From the NCBI RefSeq assembly GCF_001553455.1, contig NZ_BBOX01000091.1, positions 1 to 32,353 of the forward strand: a stretch of 32,353 bases of DNA, written 5' to 3'. Shown one piece after another: positions 14,755 to 22,235 of the stretch. Under the pieces are notes generated by a model. That model was not told the DNA's origin and did no database searches. It worked only from the letters and a program-made list of their open reading frames with translations. Both the position numbers and the translations under genes were made by a program. Position 1 is the stretch's first letter; each line of letters opens with the position of its first letter. Source of the DNA: Streptomyces hygroscopicus subsp. hygroscopicus (GTDB lineage Bacteria > Actinomycetota > Actinomycetes > Streptomycetales > Streptomycetaceae).

Positions 14755-15720
14755 TCAGCCGACCACCTGCGGCAGCACCTTGGTGCGGTAGAAGTCGAAG
14801 AAGCCGCGCTGATCGGGGCCGATCTGATTGACGTAGACGGTGTCGAATCCGGCCTCGGCGTACGCGTTCAGCGCGCGGATGTGCGCCTCGGCGCCATCCC
14901 CGCAGACCACCCGCTCGGACAGCCGCTCGGGGGTGACCAGCTGGGTGGCCTGCTCGAACTGGCCCGGGGTGGTCAGCGTCGTCAGCAGCGCCCCGGGCAG
15001 CGCCTCGGACGGCCACAGCCGGTGCACGGTGCGCAGCGCCTCGTCGGGGTCCGGGCCGTAGCAGACCTTCAGCCCGCCTCGGGCCGGTTTGGTGTTGCCG
15101 CCGGCGCCGCTGCCGCGCCGGAACCGCGCCACCAGCTCGGCGTCCGGGACCATGGTGATGAAGCCGTCGCCGACCCGCCCGGCCAGCGCCGCGGCGGCCG
15201 ATCCGAAGGCCGCGATGTCGATGGGCACCGGCTCCTCGGGCACCGTGTACAGCCGCGCGTTCTCCACCGTGTAGTGCTTGCCGTGGTGGGTGACGCGGCG
15301 CCCCTCGAACAGCTGGCGCATCACCATCACGGCCTCCTCCAGCATCTCCAGCCGGACCGGCGCGGGCGGCCAGTGGTCGCCGAGCACGTGCTCGTTCAGC
15401 GCCTCGCCGCTGCCCACGCCCAGCCGGAAGCGGCCCTCCAGCAGCACCGCGCTGGTCGCGGCGGCCTGGGCCACGACGGCGGGGTGGAGCCGGATGGTGG
15501 GGCAGGTCACGGCGGTCTGTACGGGCAGGCTGGTGGCCTGCGCGAGGGCGCCGATCACCGACCAGACGAAGGGACTCTGCCCCTGGGCGTCGTTCCAGGG
15601 GTGGTAGTGATCCGAGATCCACAACGCGTGGAACCCGGCCTGCTCCGCCATCCGGGCCTGCTCGACAAGGTCCGTGGGCCCGTGTTCTTCGGCGGCCAGG
15701 AAATAGCCGTACTCGGTCAT
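14755..15720 (-). CDS. F420-dependent LLM-class oxidoreductase (FGD-like, TIGR03557 type)
   Basis: This 321-residue luciferase-like TIM barrel has HALWISDHYHPW near residues 31-42, the FGD-type signature with His40. It continues with QTAVTCPTIRLHPAVVAQAAAT and RLGVGSGEALNEHVLG (phosphate and F420 binding), then FIDTVYVNQIGPDQ-like strands at the end (AGFDTVYVNQIG). The family uses coenzyme F420 for hydride transfer to or from sugars or other substrates. GGAGGG precedes the ATG. It is the likely first gene of an operon with the TPP enzyme, PfpI and KatE. A sigma-B-like promoter lies just upstream. Confidence 0.9.
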   Translation of the reverse strand: MTEYGYFLAAEEHGPTDLVEQARMAEQAGFHALWISDHYHPWNDAQGQSPFVWSVIGALAQATSLPVQTAVTCPTIRLHPAVVAQAAATSAVLLEGRFRLGVGSGEALNEHVLGDHWPPAPVRLEMLEEAVMVMRQLFEGRRVTHHGKHYTVENARLYTVPEEPVPIDIAAFGSAAAALAGRVGDGFITMVPDAELVARFRRGSGAGGNTKPARGGLKVCYGPDPDEALRTVHRLWPSEALPGALLTTLTTPGQFEQATQLVTPERLSERVVCGDGAEAHIRALNAYAEAGFDTVYVNQIGPDQRGFFDFYRTKVLPQVVG

Positions 15721-15758
15721 GGGGCCCTCCTCGAGCGCGGATGCGGCAGATGCGACGG

Positions 15759-15783
15759 GTAACCGGCGCTCGGGGAAGGAAAC
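15759..15783 (-). promoter_or_regulatory. sigma-B-like promoter of the LLM-TPP-PfpI-KatE run
   Basis: On the minus strand GTTT (15783-15780), 15-nt spacer, GGTTAC (15764-15759), one mismatch from GGGTAC. Predicted start about 15752, 30 nt before the ATG of the LLM gene. Confidence 0.42.
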
Positions 15784-15823
15784 CTCGTTCGGCGCGGCGC
15801 GGGGCGCCCCGTGGGCGTGCCTC

Positions 15824-15877
15824 CGTGCCTCCGCGCCGCGCCGTGCCTCCGCGCCGCTCCGCGCCTCCGCGCCGCCG
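15824..15877. repeat. three 18-bp tandem repeats
   Basis: CGTGCCTCCGCGCCGCGC, CGTGCCTCCGCGCCGCTC and CGCGCCTCCGCGCCGCCG follow each other at 15824, 15842 and 15860. They lie in the 229-bp spacer below the PAS/GAF gene; related CCGCGCCGCC words continue to about 15935. No gene is seen in the spacer. Confidence 0.8.
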
Positions 15878-15949
15878 ACCCGAGCGGCTCCGCGCCGCCG
15901 CGCCGAGCGCCGCCGGCCCGGCGGTTCCGCGCCTCGCCGTCTCGGCGGC

Positions 15950-17146
15950 TTACGCCTCGGCGGCCGGGGCGGGTGCCGTCGTGCGCGGCATGGCCAGGGC
16001 GAGGTGGCGGGAGATCCGGTCCGCCACGCCCGCCTCCGCCATCCCGAAGGCGCCCCGCCCGCCGGTGCGGAAGAGGGTGAGCGCCCCGCGCACCGGGTCC
16101 GTGGCGGAGGCGCGCAGGGGTATGCACAGCAGCGAGGTGACCTCCTCCCGCACCAGCACGGGCGCGCCCGTCGCGTCCCGGCCGAAGGCGTCGGCGTCGG
16201 GCGGGCTCACCCGCAGTGCGGAGACCCCGTCGGACAGCGCGTCCACCACCACCGGGCAGCTCGCCGGATCCTGCTTGGCCAGGGACGCCGTACGCTCGTC
16301 CGCCGCGTCCCACGGCCCGAGCGCCACCACCCGGCGCGGGACGCCGGACGCGGTCTCCGGGGCCAGGTCGGCGATCACCCAGTCCGCGAACCGGCCGTGC
16401 AGCACCTCCGCGGCCCGGACCAGCACGGCCTCCGGGCCGCCACCGTCGAGCGCCACCTTCAGCAGCGCCGTCGTCATGTCGTCGACCAGGTCCAGCAGTT
16501 CGGCGTGGCGGGTCACCTCCGCCAGGTCGGGCCGGACTTCCGGGTACCACACCCCCGGCGCCGCCCCCGCCTCCGCCGGATGGCCGGTCACCCCGGGCTG
16601 GAACGCCGCCAGCACCGCCGGACGGGGTTCGCCCGGCGGGCGCAGCGCTGCCAGGGTCACCCGCACCTCGCCGTCGGCCGACGGCTGCGAGAGCCGCACC
16701 GTCAGACTGCGGTCGCCCTCGCCGCGGGCGACCGCGGCGACCTGCGAGCGCAGCGCGGCCTGCCCGTCGCGCCGCAGCGACGCGGCGAGCGGGCGCCCGG
16801 TGGCGTATCCGGCGCGGGTGTGGAACAGCTGGGTGGCGGCGAAGTTCATCCGCCGCACCACCGATTCGCGGTCCAGCAGCACCGCCGCGACCGGCATCCG
16901 CTGGAACAGCGCCCGCAGCAGCTGCTGTTCCTGCCGGTCGCCCCGGCCCCCGCCGGTGGTCCGGGAGGCGGCCACCAGCTCCTCGTACCGCGGCCACAGC
17001 ACGTCCACCATGTGCTGGAGCTCGAAAAGAGCGGCGTCCAGCAAGGACAGCCGCTCCTGTGAGGGCAGCGCTCGCGCGGCCCGCAACTCGTCAACACGTC
17101 TGCGGAAATCCGTGAGCTCCGCACCAAATTCCTGCGCCCCTGGCAT
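15950..17146 (-). CDS. PAS/GAF-domain sensor protein
   Basis: This protein of about 398 residues has an N-terminal helical segment (FRRRVDELRAARALPSQERLSLLDAALFELQ) and a PAS-like domain (about 75-190: LLRALFQRMPVAAVLLDRESVVRRMNFAATQLF). Its C-terminal GAF domain (about 215-385) includes VLHGRFADWVIADL, LVREEVTSLLCIPLRA and GALTLFRT. There is no kinase or phosphatase domain, so it may signal by partner binding. It is divergent from the GAF-ANTAR gene, a frequent pairing of sensor and antiterminator. The start is probably ATG 17146 (or GTG 17152); no clear ribosome site is visible, so a leaderless mRNA is possible. Confidence 0.78.
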   Translation of the reverse strand: MPGAQEFGAELTDFRRRVDELRAARALPSQERLSLLDAALFELQHMVDVLWPRYEELVAASRTTGGGRGDRQEQQLLRALFQRMPVAAVLLDRESVVRRMNFAATQLFHTRAGYATGRPLAASLRRDGQAALRSQVAAVARGEGDRSLTVRLSQPSADGEVRVTLAALRPPGEPRPAVLAAFQPGVTGHPAEAGAAPGVWYPEVRPDLAEVTRHAELLDLVDDMTTALLKVALDGGGPEAVLVRAAEVLHGRFADWVIADLAPETASGVPRRVVALGPWDAADERTASLAKQDPASCPVVVDALSDGVSALRVSPPDADAFGRDATGAPVLVREEVTSLLCIPLRASATDPVRGALTLFRTGGRGAFGMAEAGVADRISRHLALAMPRTTAPAPAAEA

Positions 17147-17191
17147 GGGCACACCGTAGCCTGACCGGCCGCCGCGCACGGCAAGGGTGGT

Positions 17192-17216
17192 GTTTTCCGC
17201 TCAATGGCGTGGGAAG
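17192..17216 (+). promoter_or_regulatory. sigma-B-like promoter of the GAF-ANTAR gene
   Basis: GTTT (17192-17195), 15-nt spacer, GGGAAG (17211-17216). The -10 differs by one base from the alternative GGGAAT form. The leader would contain the 20-bp duplication. Confidence 0.35.
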
Positions 17217-17257
17217 TCGAAAAAAATCGGGGCCCCGGCGGGAACGGGGCCGGACGA

Positions 17258-17297
17258 GCGCAGCACACGGGAGTGAAGCGCAGCACACGGGAGTGAA
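17258..17297. repeat. 20-bp perfect tandem duplication in the ANTAR leader
   Basis: Two identical 20-bp units (17258-17277 and 17278-17297) each end in CACGGGAGTGAA. The unit contains a GGGAG followed by GTG, so the duplication creates two ribosome-site/GTG look-alikes ahead of the real start. Confidence 0.88.
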
Positions 17298-17313
17298 AGG
17301 ACTGGACTCGGCG

Positions 17314-18102
17314 ATGCCCGGACGCACGCACAGCCGCCCGACCTGCCAGATCGACGCGCCGACCCTCGGCCGCGGCCTGGCCGAGCTGGCCGAGCAGGCC
17401 GCCGCCGGCACCCCCGACAGCTGCGGGGCCACCGCCACCGCCGTGCTCGCCCAGGACTCTCTCCGCGAGGCGGCCGAGGACCCGACCACCGCGGCCACCC
17501 ACCCCGATCTGTCCGCGCTGGTGTCGGTCCAGCTGCACTCGGGGGAGGGCCCGATCCTCGCGGCGCTGGACACCGGCCGCCCGGCGGGCGCCGACGACCT
17601 GCTCCACGACGACCGCTGGCCGTGCTACCGGGCGCGGGCGCTGGACGCGGGGGTGCGGTCCACCGCCACGCTGCCCTTCGCCTGCGACGGACTCACCGTG
17701 ACCGTCTCGGTTTACGGGCTGCGCCCCGGCCCCCTGAAGAAGGCCGCCCAGGGCGTCACCGGACTGCTCGGCGACCTGGCCACCGAGTCCATGGCCCGGG
17801 ACCGGCTCTACCGGGCCGCCCTGGCCCAGGTGGGCCAGCTGGACGAGGCGCTGCGCAGCAGGCCGGTGGTCGACCAGGCGTGCGGAATCGTCATGTACGT
17901 CCTGGGGTGCGACCCGGACCAGGCGTTCGACCTGCTGCGCCGCCTGTCCCAGCGGTCCAACCGCAAGCTCACCGAGCTCGCCGAGACCGTGGTGCGCACC
18001 CGCGGCCGCGGCCTGGAGAAGAACCTCATCGCGTTCGGCCGGTCAGCTGCTCGCGGACCCGGTCGGCCAGCGTCCGCCCCGGACCGGGACCTTCCGGAGT
18101 GA
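17314..18102 (+). CDS. GAF-ANTAR transcription antitermination regulator
   Basis: This 262-residue protein has a GAF-like domain (about 15-160) and a C-terminal ANTAR RNA-binding domain (about 172-228: QLDEALRSRPVVDQACGIVMYVLG, then AFDLLRRLSQRSNRKLTELAETVV). ANTAR proteins bind paired hexaloop RNA hairpins and relieve termination. ATG 17314 was preferred; AAAGGAC lies about 13 nt upstream. GTG 17293, inside the repeat, is a possible alternative that would add 7 residues. The last 26 codons overlap the 3' end of the hemerythrin gene on the other strand. Confidence 0.85.
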   Translation: MPGRTHSRPTCQIDAPTLGRGLAELAEQAAAGTPDSCGATATAVLAQDSLREAAEDPTTAATHPDLSALVSVQLHSGEGPILAALDTGRPAGADDLLHDDRWPCYRARALDAGVRSTATLPFACDGLTVTVSVYGLRPGPLKKAAQGVTGLLGDLATESMARDRLYRAALAQVGQLDEALRSRPVVDQACGIVMYVLGCDPDQAFDLLRRLSQRSNRKLTELAETVVRTRGRGLEKNLIAFGRSAARGPGRPASAPDRDLPE

Positions 18103-18568
18103 CCGGCGGCGCGCTCCGCGCCGCGGCCGTCGTCTCACCGACGCGCAGGCCCAGCGCCATCCGCTCCTCGGGGGTGAGCCGCTCCCGCAGCTCGGGGAAG
18201 ACCAGGTCCTCCTCGCCGCGGATGTGCCGGGAGACCACGTCCATCAGGTCCTGGACCAGCGGGTCGAACCGGCGGTCCAGGGGGTCCACGGCGTCCAGGT
18301 CGGACAGGATCCGCTCGGCCTCGGTCAGCTCCTCGATCTCCTGGTCGGCGATCCGGTCGCCGTCCGGGAGCGCCTTGCGGACCGTGGGGTACAGATGAGC
18401 CTCCTCGGCCACGGAGTGCCGCACCACCTCGACCGTGATCCGGTTCACCAGCCGGCGCCGCCGCCCGGGGTCGGGTGTGGCCCGGTAGCCCGCGAAGAGA
18501 TCGCGCACCGCGCGGTGGTCCGCGGTGAGCACCTCCACCACATCGTGTTGTTCCGGCGTCGCTGTCAT
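18026..18568 (-). CDS. hemerythrin-domain protein
   Basis: This 180-residue four-helix protein has the di-iron ligands of the HHE type: His18 (TADHRAVRDLF), His51/Glu55/His58 region (HSVAEEAHLYP), His115 and Glu119 (SRHIRGEED). Relatives bind O2, NO or iron in oxidative and nitrosative stress. The C-terminal tail (about 145-180) is Pro/Gly-rich and overlaps the ANTAR gene tail-to-tail by 77 bp. No ribosome site precedes the ATG; a sigma-B-like promoter 10 bp away suggests a leaderless mRNA. Confidence 0.88.
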   Translation of the reverse strand: MTATPEQHDVVEVLTADHRAVRDLFAGYRATPDPGRRRRLVNRITVEVVRHSVAEEAHLYPTVRKALPDGDRIADQEIEELTEAERILSDLDAVDPLDRRFDPLVQDLMDVVSRHIRGEEDLVFPELRERLTPEERMALGLRVGETTAAARSAPPVTPEGPGPGRTLADRVREQLTGRTR

Positions 18569-18577
18569 GGCGCCCGG

Positions 18578-18602
18578 GTGCCCCGGCCCCCTTCCGCGAA
18601 AC
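18578..18602 (-). promoter_or_regulatory. sigma-B-like promoter of the hemerythrin gene
   Basis: On the minus strand GTTT (18602-18599), 15-nt spacer, GGGCAC (18583-18578), one mismatch to GGGTAC. The predicted start nearly coincides with the ATG at 18568. Confidence 0.38.
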
Positions 18603-18673
18603 GGTGCCGGAGATCTGCGAAGGTGGACATACGTGGGCCGTTTACGCGCCGGTGACAGGCGGAGGTGTGGCGA

Positions 18674-19897
18674 ATGCAGCGGCAGTGGACCGCCCCGGCT
18701 CCGGCGGACCGGGACGACGGCGGGCTGCCGGTCCTCCCGGAGCTGCTCGACAGCTTCGTCGCGGCGGCCGGGCGCACCACGCCGGAGCCGGTCGGCGGCT
18801 CCGCCGCACTGCGCTCGGCCGCCTGCGGCTACTGGTCACGGCGCGGGCTGTGGACCGACCCGGAGCACGTCGTGGTCGCCCCCGGCGCCGAGCCGCTGCT
18901 GCTGGCGCTGCTCGCCTCGGCCTCCGGCGGCGATGTGCTGCTGCCCCGTCCGTGCGCCGCCTGGTACGCGCCGCTGGTGCGGCTGGTGGGCCGGCGCGGC
19001 CACCACGCGCCCGTCCCGGCCGAGTGCGGCGGGCTGCCCGACCCGTTCGCGCTGCTGGAGACCGTCCGCAGGATCCGCGCCGAGGGCGGGGTGCCCCGGG
19101 TCCTGCTGCTGTCCGTGGCCGACGACCCCACCGGTACGGTGGCCCCGCCCGAGCTGCTGCACGAGGTGTGCGAGGCGGCCGTGGCCGAGGGGCTGCTGAT
19201 CGTCAGCGATGAGACCTGGCGGGACACCGTCCACCATCCGCACGGCACGGTGCTGCTCAGCCCCGCCGAGATGAGCCCGGGACACGTGATCGTGCTCTCC
19301 GATCTGGTGGGCGCCTTCACCCCGGCGGGCTGGCCGGCCGCGATGGCAAGGTTCCCGGCCACCGAGCGCGGTGTGGAGCTGCGCGGCCGGGTGCTGTCCC
19401 TGCTCACCGCCGTACGGTCCGGGCTGCCCGCCCCCATCGCCGCGGCCGCCCGCTACGCCCTGGGCGAGCCGGAACCGGTCCGGGAGCGGATGTCCGCCGT
19501 GGCCCGCGTGCACGGGGCGGTGGCCGCCGCGGCCTACCGCACGCTGACCGCCGTGGGGGCGCTGTGCCGCCCGCCGCAGGCCGGCCGCCACCTGTACGCC
19601 GACCTCGACGAGCTGCGCGGGGTGCTCGCCGCCCGGGGCATCACCGACTCGGTGGAGCTGGAGCGCGAGCTGACCCGGCGGCTCGGCGGGAGCGTGGCCG
19701 GGGGCCATCGCTTCGGCGACCCCCCGCACACCCTGCGGCTGCGGCTGGCGACCCTGCCGCTGCTCGGCGCCGCGGAGGAGTCGCGGCTGCGGGCGCTCCG
19801 GGCGCCGGACCCGCTGGAACTGCCCCATGTGGCCATGGCGTTGACCGCCTTCGAGACGGCCCTGGGCGATCTGGTCGGGGACAGACCGGTGACCTGA
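18674..19897 (+). CDS. aminotransferase class I/II-fold protein lacking the catalytic lysine
   Basis: This 407-residue protein aligns by eye with fold type I PLP enzymes. It has HVVVAPGAEPLLLALLASA (65-83), a DDPTGT version of the NPTG motif (150-155) and SDETW (178-182) in place of SDEVY. Where S-L-S-K-x-x-x-x-x-G-W is expected there is VLSDLVGAFTPAGW (207-220). No lysine occurs anywhere in the protein, so a PLP Schiff base is impossible. It may be a binding or scaffold protein. The start ATG 18674 has GGAGG at 8 nt; GTG 18665 is too close. The MBL gene follows after 70 bp. Confidence 0.85.
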   Translation: MQRQWTAPAPADRDDGGLPVLPELLDSFVAAAGRTTPEPVGGSAALRSAACGYWSRRGLWTDPEHVVVAPGAEPLLLALLASASGGDVLLPRPCAAWYAPLVRLVGRRGHHAPVPAECGGLPDPFALLETVRRIRAEGGVPRVLLLSVADDPTGTVAPPELLHEVCEAAVAEGLLIVSDETWRDTVHHPHGTVLLSPAEMSPGHVIVLSDLVGAFTPAGWPAAMARFPATERGVELRGRVLSLLTAVRSGLPAPIAAAARYALGEPEPVRERMSAVARVHGAVAAAAYRTLTAVGALCRPPQAGRHLYADLDELRGVLAARGITDSVELERELTRRLGGSVAGGHRFGDPPHTLRLRLATLPLLGAAEESRLRALRAPDPLELPHVAMALTAFETALGDLVGDRPVT

Positions 19898-19967
19898 GCC
19901 GCCGGGGGCCGCCCCGATGAGGCCCCGGCGCGCCGGGGCCGGCCCGGATACGGAAGGGAGTGAGGTC

Positions 19968-21047
19968 ATGACCGACCACGCCGAGCAGGCGGAGCCGGCG
20001 GAACCGGCCGAGCGCAGCCGCGCCCAGCACGGCGCCGCCGCCCGGCCCCGGCTGGTCCCGGCCGTGCCCGAACCGGCCGCCCCGCGTCCGCTGGGGGAGG
20101 TGCGCCGCTGGCCGAGGTCGTTCCTGGACCGGCTCAGTTCCCCGCTGCCGGGGGTGCGGGCGGTGGCCCGGCTGGCCCGGGAGGGCCGGCTCAGGCCGCC
20201 GGTGGAGGTTCTCCGCCAGATCCCCGAGCTGCCCTTCGAACCGGGTCCGCTGCCGCCGGTCGGCCCCGGCCGGACCGCGCTCACCTGGGCCGGGCACGCC
20301 AGTTGGGTGGTGCGCACCGGCGGGCTCACCGTGCTCACCGACCCGGTCTGGGCCCGCAGGATCCTCGGCACCCCGGCCCGGATCACCCCGGTGGGGGTCC
20401 GCTGGGAGGACCTGCCGCCGGTCGACGCCGTCGTCATCAGCCACAACCACTACGACCACCTGGACGCGCCCACGGTCAAGCGGCTGCCGAGGTCCACGCC
20501 GGTGTTCGTGCCCGCCGGGCTCGCCCGCTGGTTCCGGACGCGCGGATTCACCCGGGTGACCGAGCTGGACTGGTGGGAGGCGGCCGAACTGCCCGGCGAG
20601 GACGGCCCGGTCCGTTTCGACTTCGTCCCGGCCCACCACTGGAGCAAGCGCACCCTCACCGACACCTGCCGCTCGCTGTGGGGCGGATGGGTCATCACCG
20701 CGCCCGGCGGACGGCGGGTGTACTTCGCCGGGGACACCGGCTACGGCCCCTGGTTCCAGCAGATCGGCCGCCGGTACCCGGGCATCGACGTGGCGCTGCT
20801 GCCCATCGGCGCCTACGAGCCGCGCTGGATGCTCCGCGCGGTGCACACCGATCCGGAGGAGGCCGTACGGGCGCACCGGGACCTGGGGGCGCGGGTGCTG
20901 GCGCCCATGCACTGGTCGACCTTCCTGCTGTCGGCCGAGCCGCCCCTGGAGCCGCTGCACCGGATCCGCGCGGCCTGGGAGGCCACCGGCCGCCCGCGCG
21001 AGGAGCTGTGGGACCTGCCGGTCGGGGCGTCCCGCGTGCTGGAATGA
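19968..21047 (+). CDS. metallo-beta-lactamase-fold hydrolase (NAPE-PLD/UlaG-like)
   Basis: This 359-residue protein has a charged, Pro/Ala-rich N-terminal extension (about 1-45), then the MBL core. Metal ligands are HNHYDH (159-164), His223/224 (PAHHWS), Asp in AGDTGYG (254-260) and His315 (APMHWSTF). The closest type is the RomA/NAPE-phospholipase D or UlaG lactonase branch; the substrate is not evident. AAGGGAGTGAGG lies before ATG 19968. It follows the lysine-free aminotransferase-like gene and is probably in the same transcript. Confidence 0.88.
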   Translation: MTDHAEQAEPAEPAERSRAQHGAAARPRLVPAVPEPAAPRPLGEVRRWPRSFLDRLSSPLPGVRAVARLAREGRLRPPVEVLRQIPELPFEPGPLPPVGPGRTALTWAGHASWVVRTGGLTVLTDPVWARRILGTPARITPVGVRWEDLPPVDAVVISHNHYDHLDAPTVKRLPRSTPVFVPAGLARWFRTRGFTRVTELDWWEAAELPGEDGPVRFDFVPAHHWSKRTLTDTCRSLWGGWVITAPGGRRVYFAGDTGYGPWFQQIGRRYPGIDVALLPIGAYEPRWMLRAVHTDPEEAVRAHRDLGARVLAPMHWSTFLLSAEPPLEPLHRIRAAWEATGRPREELWDLPVGASRVLE

Positions 21048-21077
21048 ACCCCTCACCCGCCCTCCATGCGGGCGAAT

Positions 21078-21107
21078 CTGACGCATGGATGATAGAGGTG
21101 ACATAAG
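21078..21107 (+). promoter_or_regulatory. possible sigma-70-type promoter of the beta-helix gene
   Basis: CTGACG (21078-21083) and CATAAG (21102-21107) are separated by 18 nt. A small hairpin GGTGCG-AAG-CGCACC follows at 21116-21130, between the promoter and the start. Weak matches. Confidence 0.25.
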
Positions 21108-21143
21108 TGGCGAGTGGTGCGAAGCGCACCTAACTTCCTGTTC

Positions 21144-22235
21144 ATGCGTACTCCGAAACTTCGTCACCTCGCGGGCCTCACGGCCGTCCTCGTCATCGAA
21201 CTCGCCCAGCTCCCCGGGGCCCACGCCGCGCCCGCCGACCAGGCCGCGACCCGCCACGTGGTCCAGCCGGGCCAGTCCATCCAGGCCGCCGTGGACGCCG
21301 CCGCGCCCGGCGACACCATCGAGATCCGGCCCGGCACCTACCGGGAGAACCTCCAGATCACCACCGACCGGCTGACCCTGCGCGGCGCGGGCGGGACCAC
21401 CGTGCTCACCCCGGCCGAGCAGCCGTCGGACAACGCCTGCGGCGCGGCCGGTCACGGCATCTGCGTCACCGGGACGGCCCAGGACCCCGTCTCGGATGTA
21501 CGGATCAGCTCACTGAAGGTCACCGGCTTCGCCAAGAACGGCATCTGGGGCTCCGGCACCGACCGGATGACCGTGCGGGACACCGTCGCGGAGCGGAACG
21601 GCCAGCAGGGCCTGGGCCAGGAGCTGTCCACCCGCGGCGCCTTCGTCGGCAACGTCTCGCGGAACAACGGGCAGTCCGGCGTCTTCCTGGCCAACACCAT
21701 CGACGCCGAGGGCGGTGCCACCGACACCCTGGGCACCGTGGTCGCGGGCAACGAGCTCAGCGCCAACCGGAACGGGGTCGTGGTCCGCCGGCTGCGCGAC
21801 CTCACGGTCGAGCGGAACACCATCACCGGCAACTGCGCCGGGGTCTTCGTCGTCGGCGACGAGTCCACCCCGCGCGCCGGGGATCTGACCGTCCGCCTCA
21901 ACACCGTCACCGGGAACAACGCCTACTGCGCGGCCACCGACCGGCTCCCCTTCATCCAGGGCGCCGGGATCGTGCTCACCGGCGCCGAGGGCACCCGGGT
22001 GACGGCCAATCAGGTGCACGACAACGTGGGCACCTCGCCCATGTCCGGCGGGATCGTGCTCTTCACCAGCGTCGTCGGCGCCCCCAACGCCCAGAACGCC
22101 ATCAGCCAGAACGTGCTCAGCGGCAACAAGCCGGCCGACCTGGCCGACCGGGACAACGGCCCCGGCAACACCTTCACCGCCAATGTGTGCGCGCTCTCCG
22201 AGCCCACCGGCCGGTGCGGTACGGCGGCGTCATGA
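21144..22235 (+). CDS. secreted right-handed beta-helix (pectate-lyase-like) protein
   Basis: This 363-residue protein has a Sec signal peptide (MRTPKLRHLAGLTAVLVIEL..., likely cut after AHA at 26-28). The opening VQPGQSIQAAVDAAAPGDTIEIRPGTYREN is typical of parallel beta-helix proteins of the NosD/CASH type. Repeated N-x-x-x-x-N-x-x-G-V/I coils follow (GNELSANRNGVVV, RNTITGNCAGVFV, LNTVTGNN). Relatives are polysaccharide lyases, epimerases or adhesins. No clear ribosome site precedes the ATG. Its last codons overlap the methyltransferase ATG (ATGA), an unexpected pairing of an exported and a cytosolic protein. Confidence 0.85.
   Translation: MRTPKLRHLAGLTAVLVIELAQLPGAHAAPADQAATRHVVQPGQSIQAAVDAAAPGDTIEIRPGTYRENLQITTDRLTLRGAGGTTVLTPAEQPSDNACGAAGHGICVTGTAQDPVSDVRISSLKVTGFAKNGIWGSGTDRMTVRDTVAERNGQQGLGQELSTRGAFVGNVSRNNGQSGVFLANTIDAEGGATDTLGTVVAGNELSANRNGVVVRRLRDLTVERNTITGNCAGVFVVGDESTPRAGDLTVRLNTVTGNNAYCAATDRLPFIQGAGIVLTGAEGTRVTANQVHDNVGTSPMSGGIVLFTSVVGAPNAQNAISQNVLSGNKPADLADRDNGPGNTFTANVCALSEPTGRCGTAAS

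Noticed and set aside
18836..21455. Long minus-strand frames opposite the aminotransferase-like and MBL genes
   Set aside because: Composition is Gly/Arg/Pro-rich shadow sequence; the plus-strand proteins have clear motifs.
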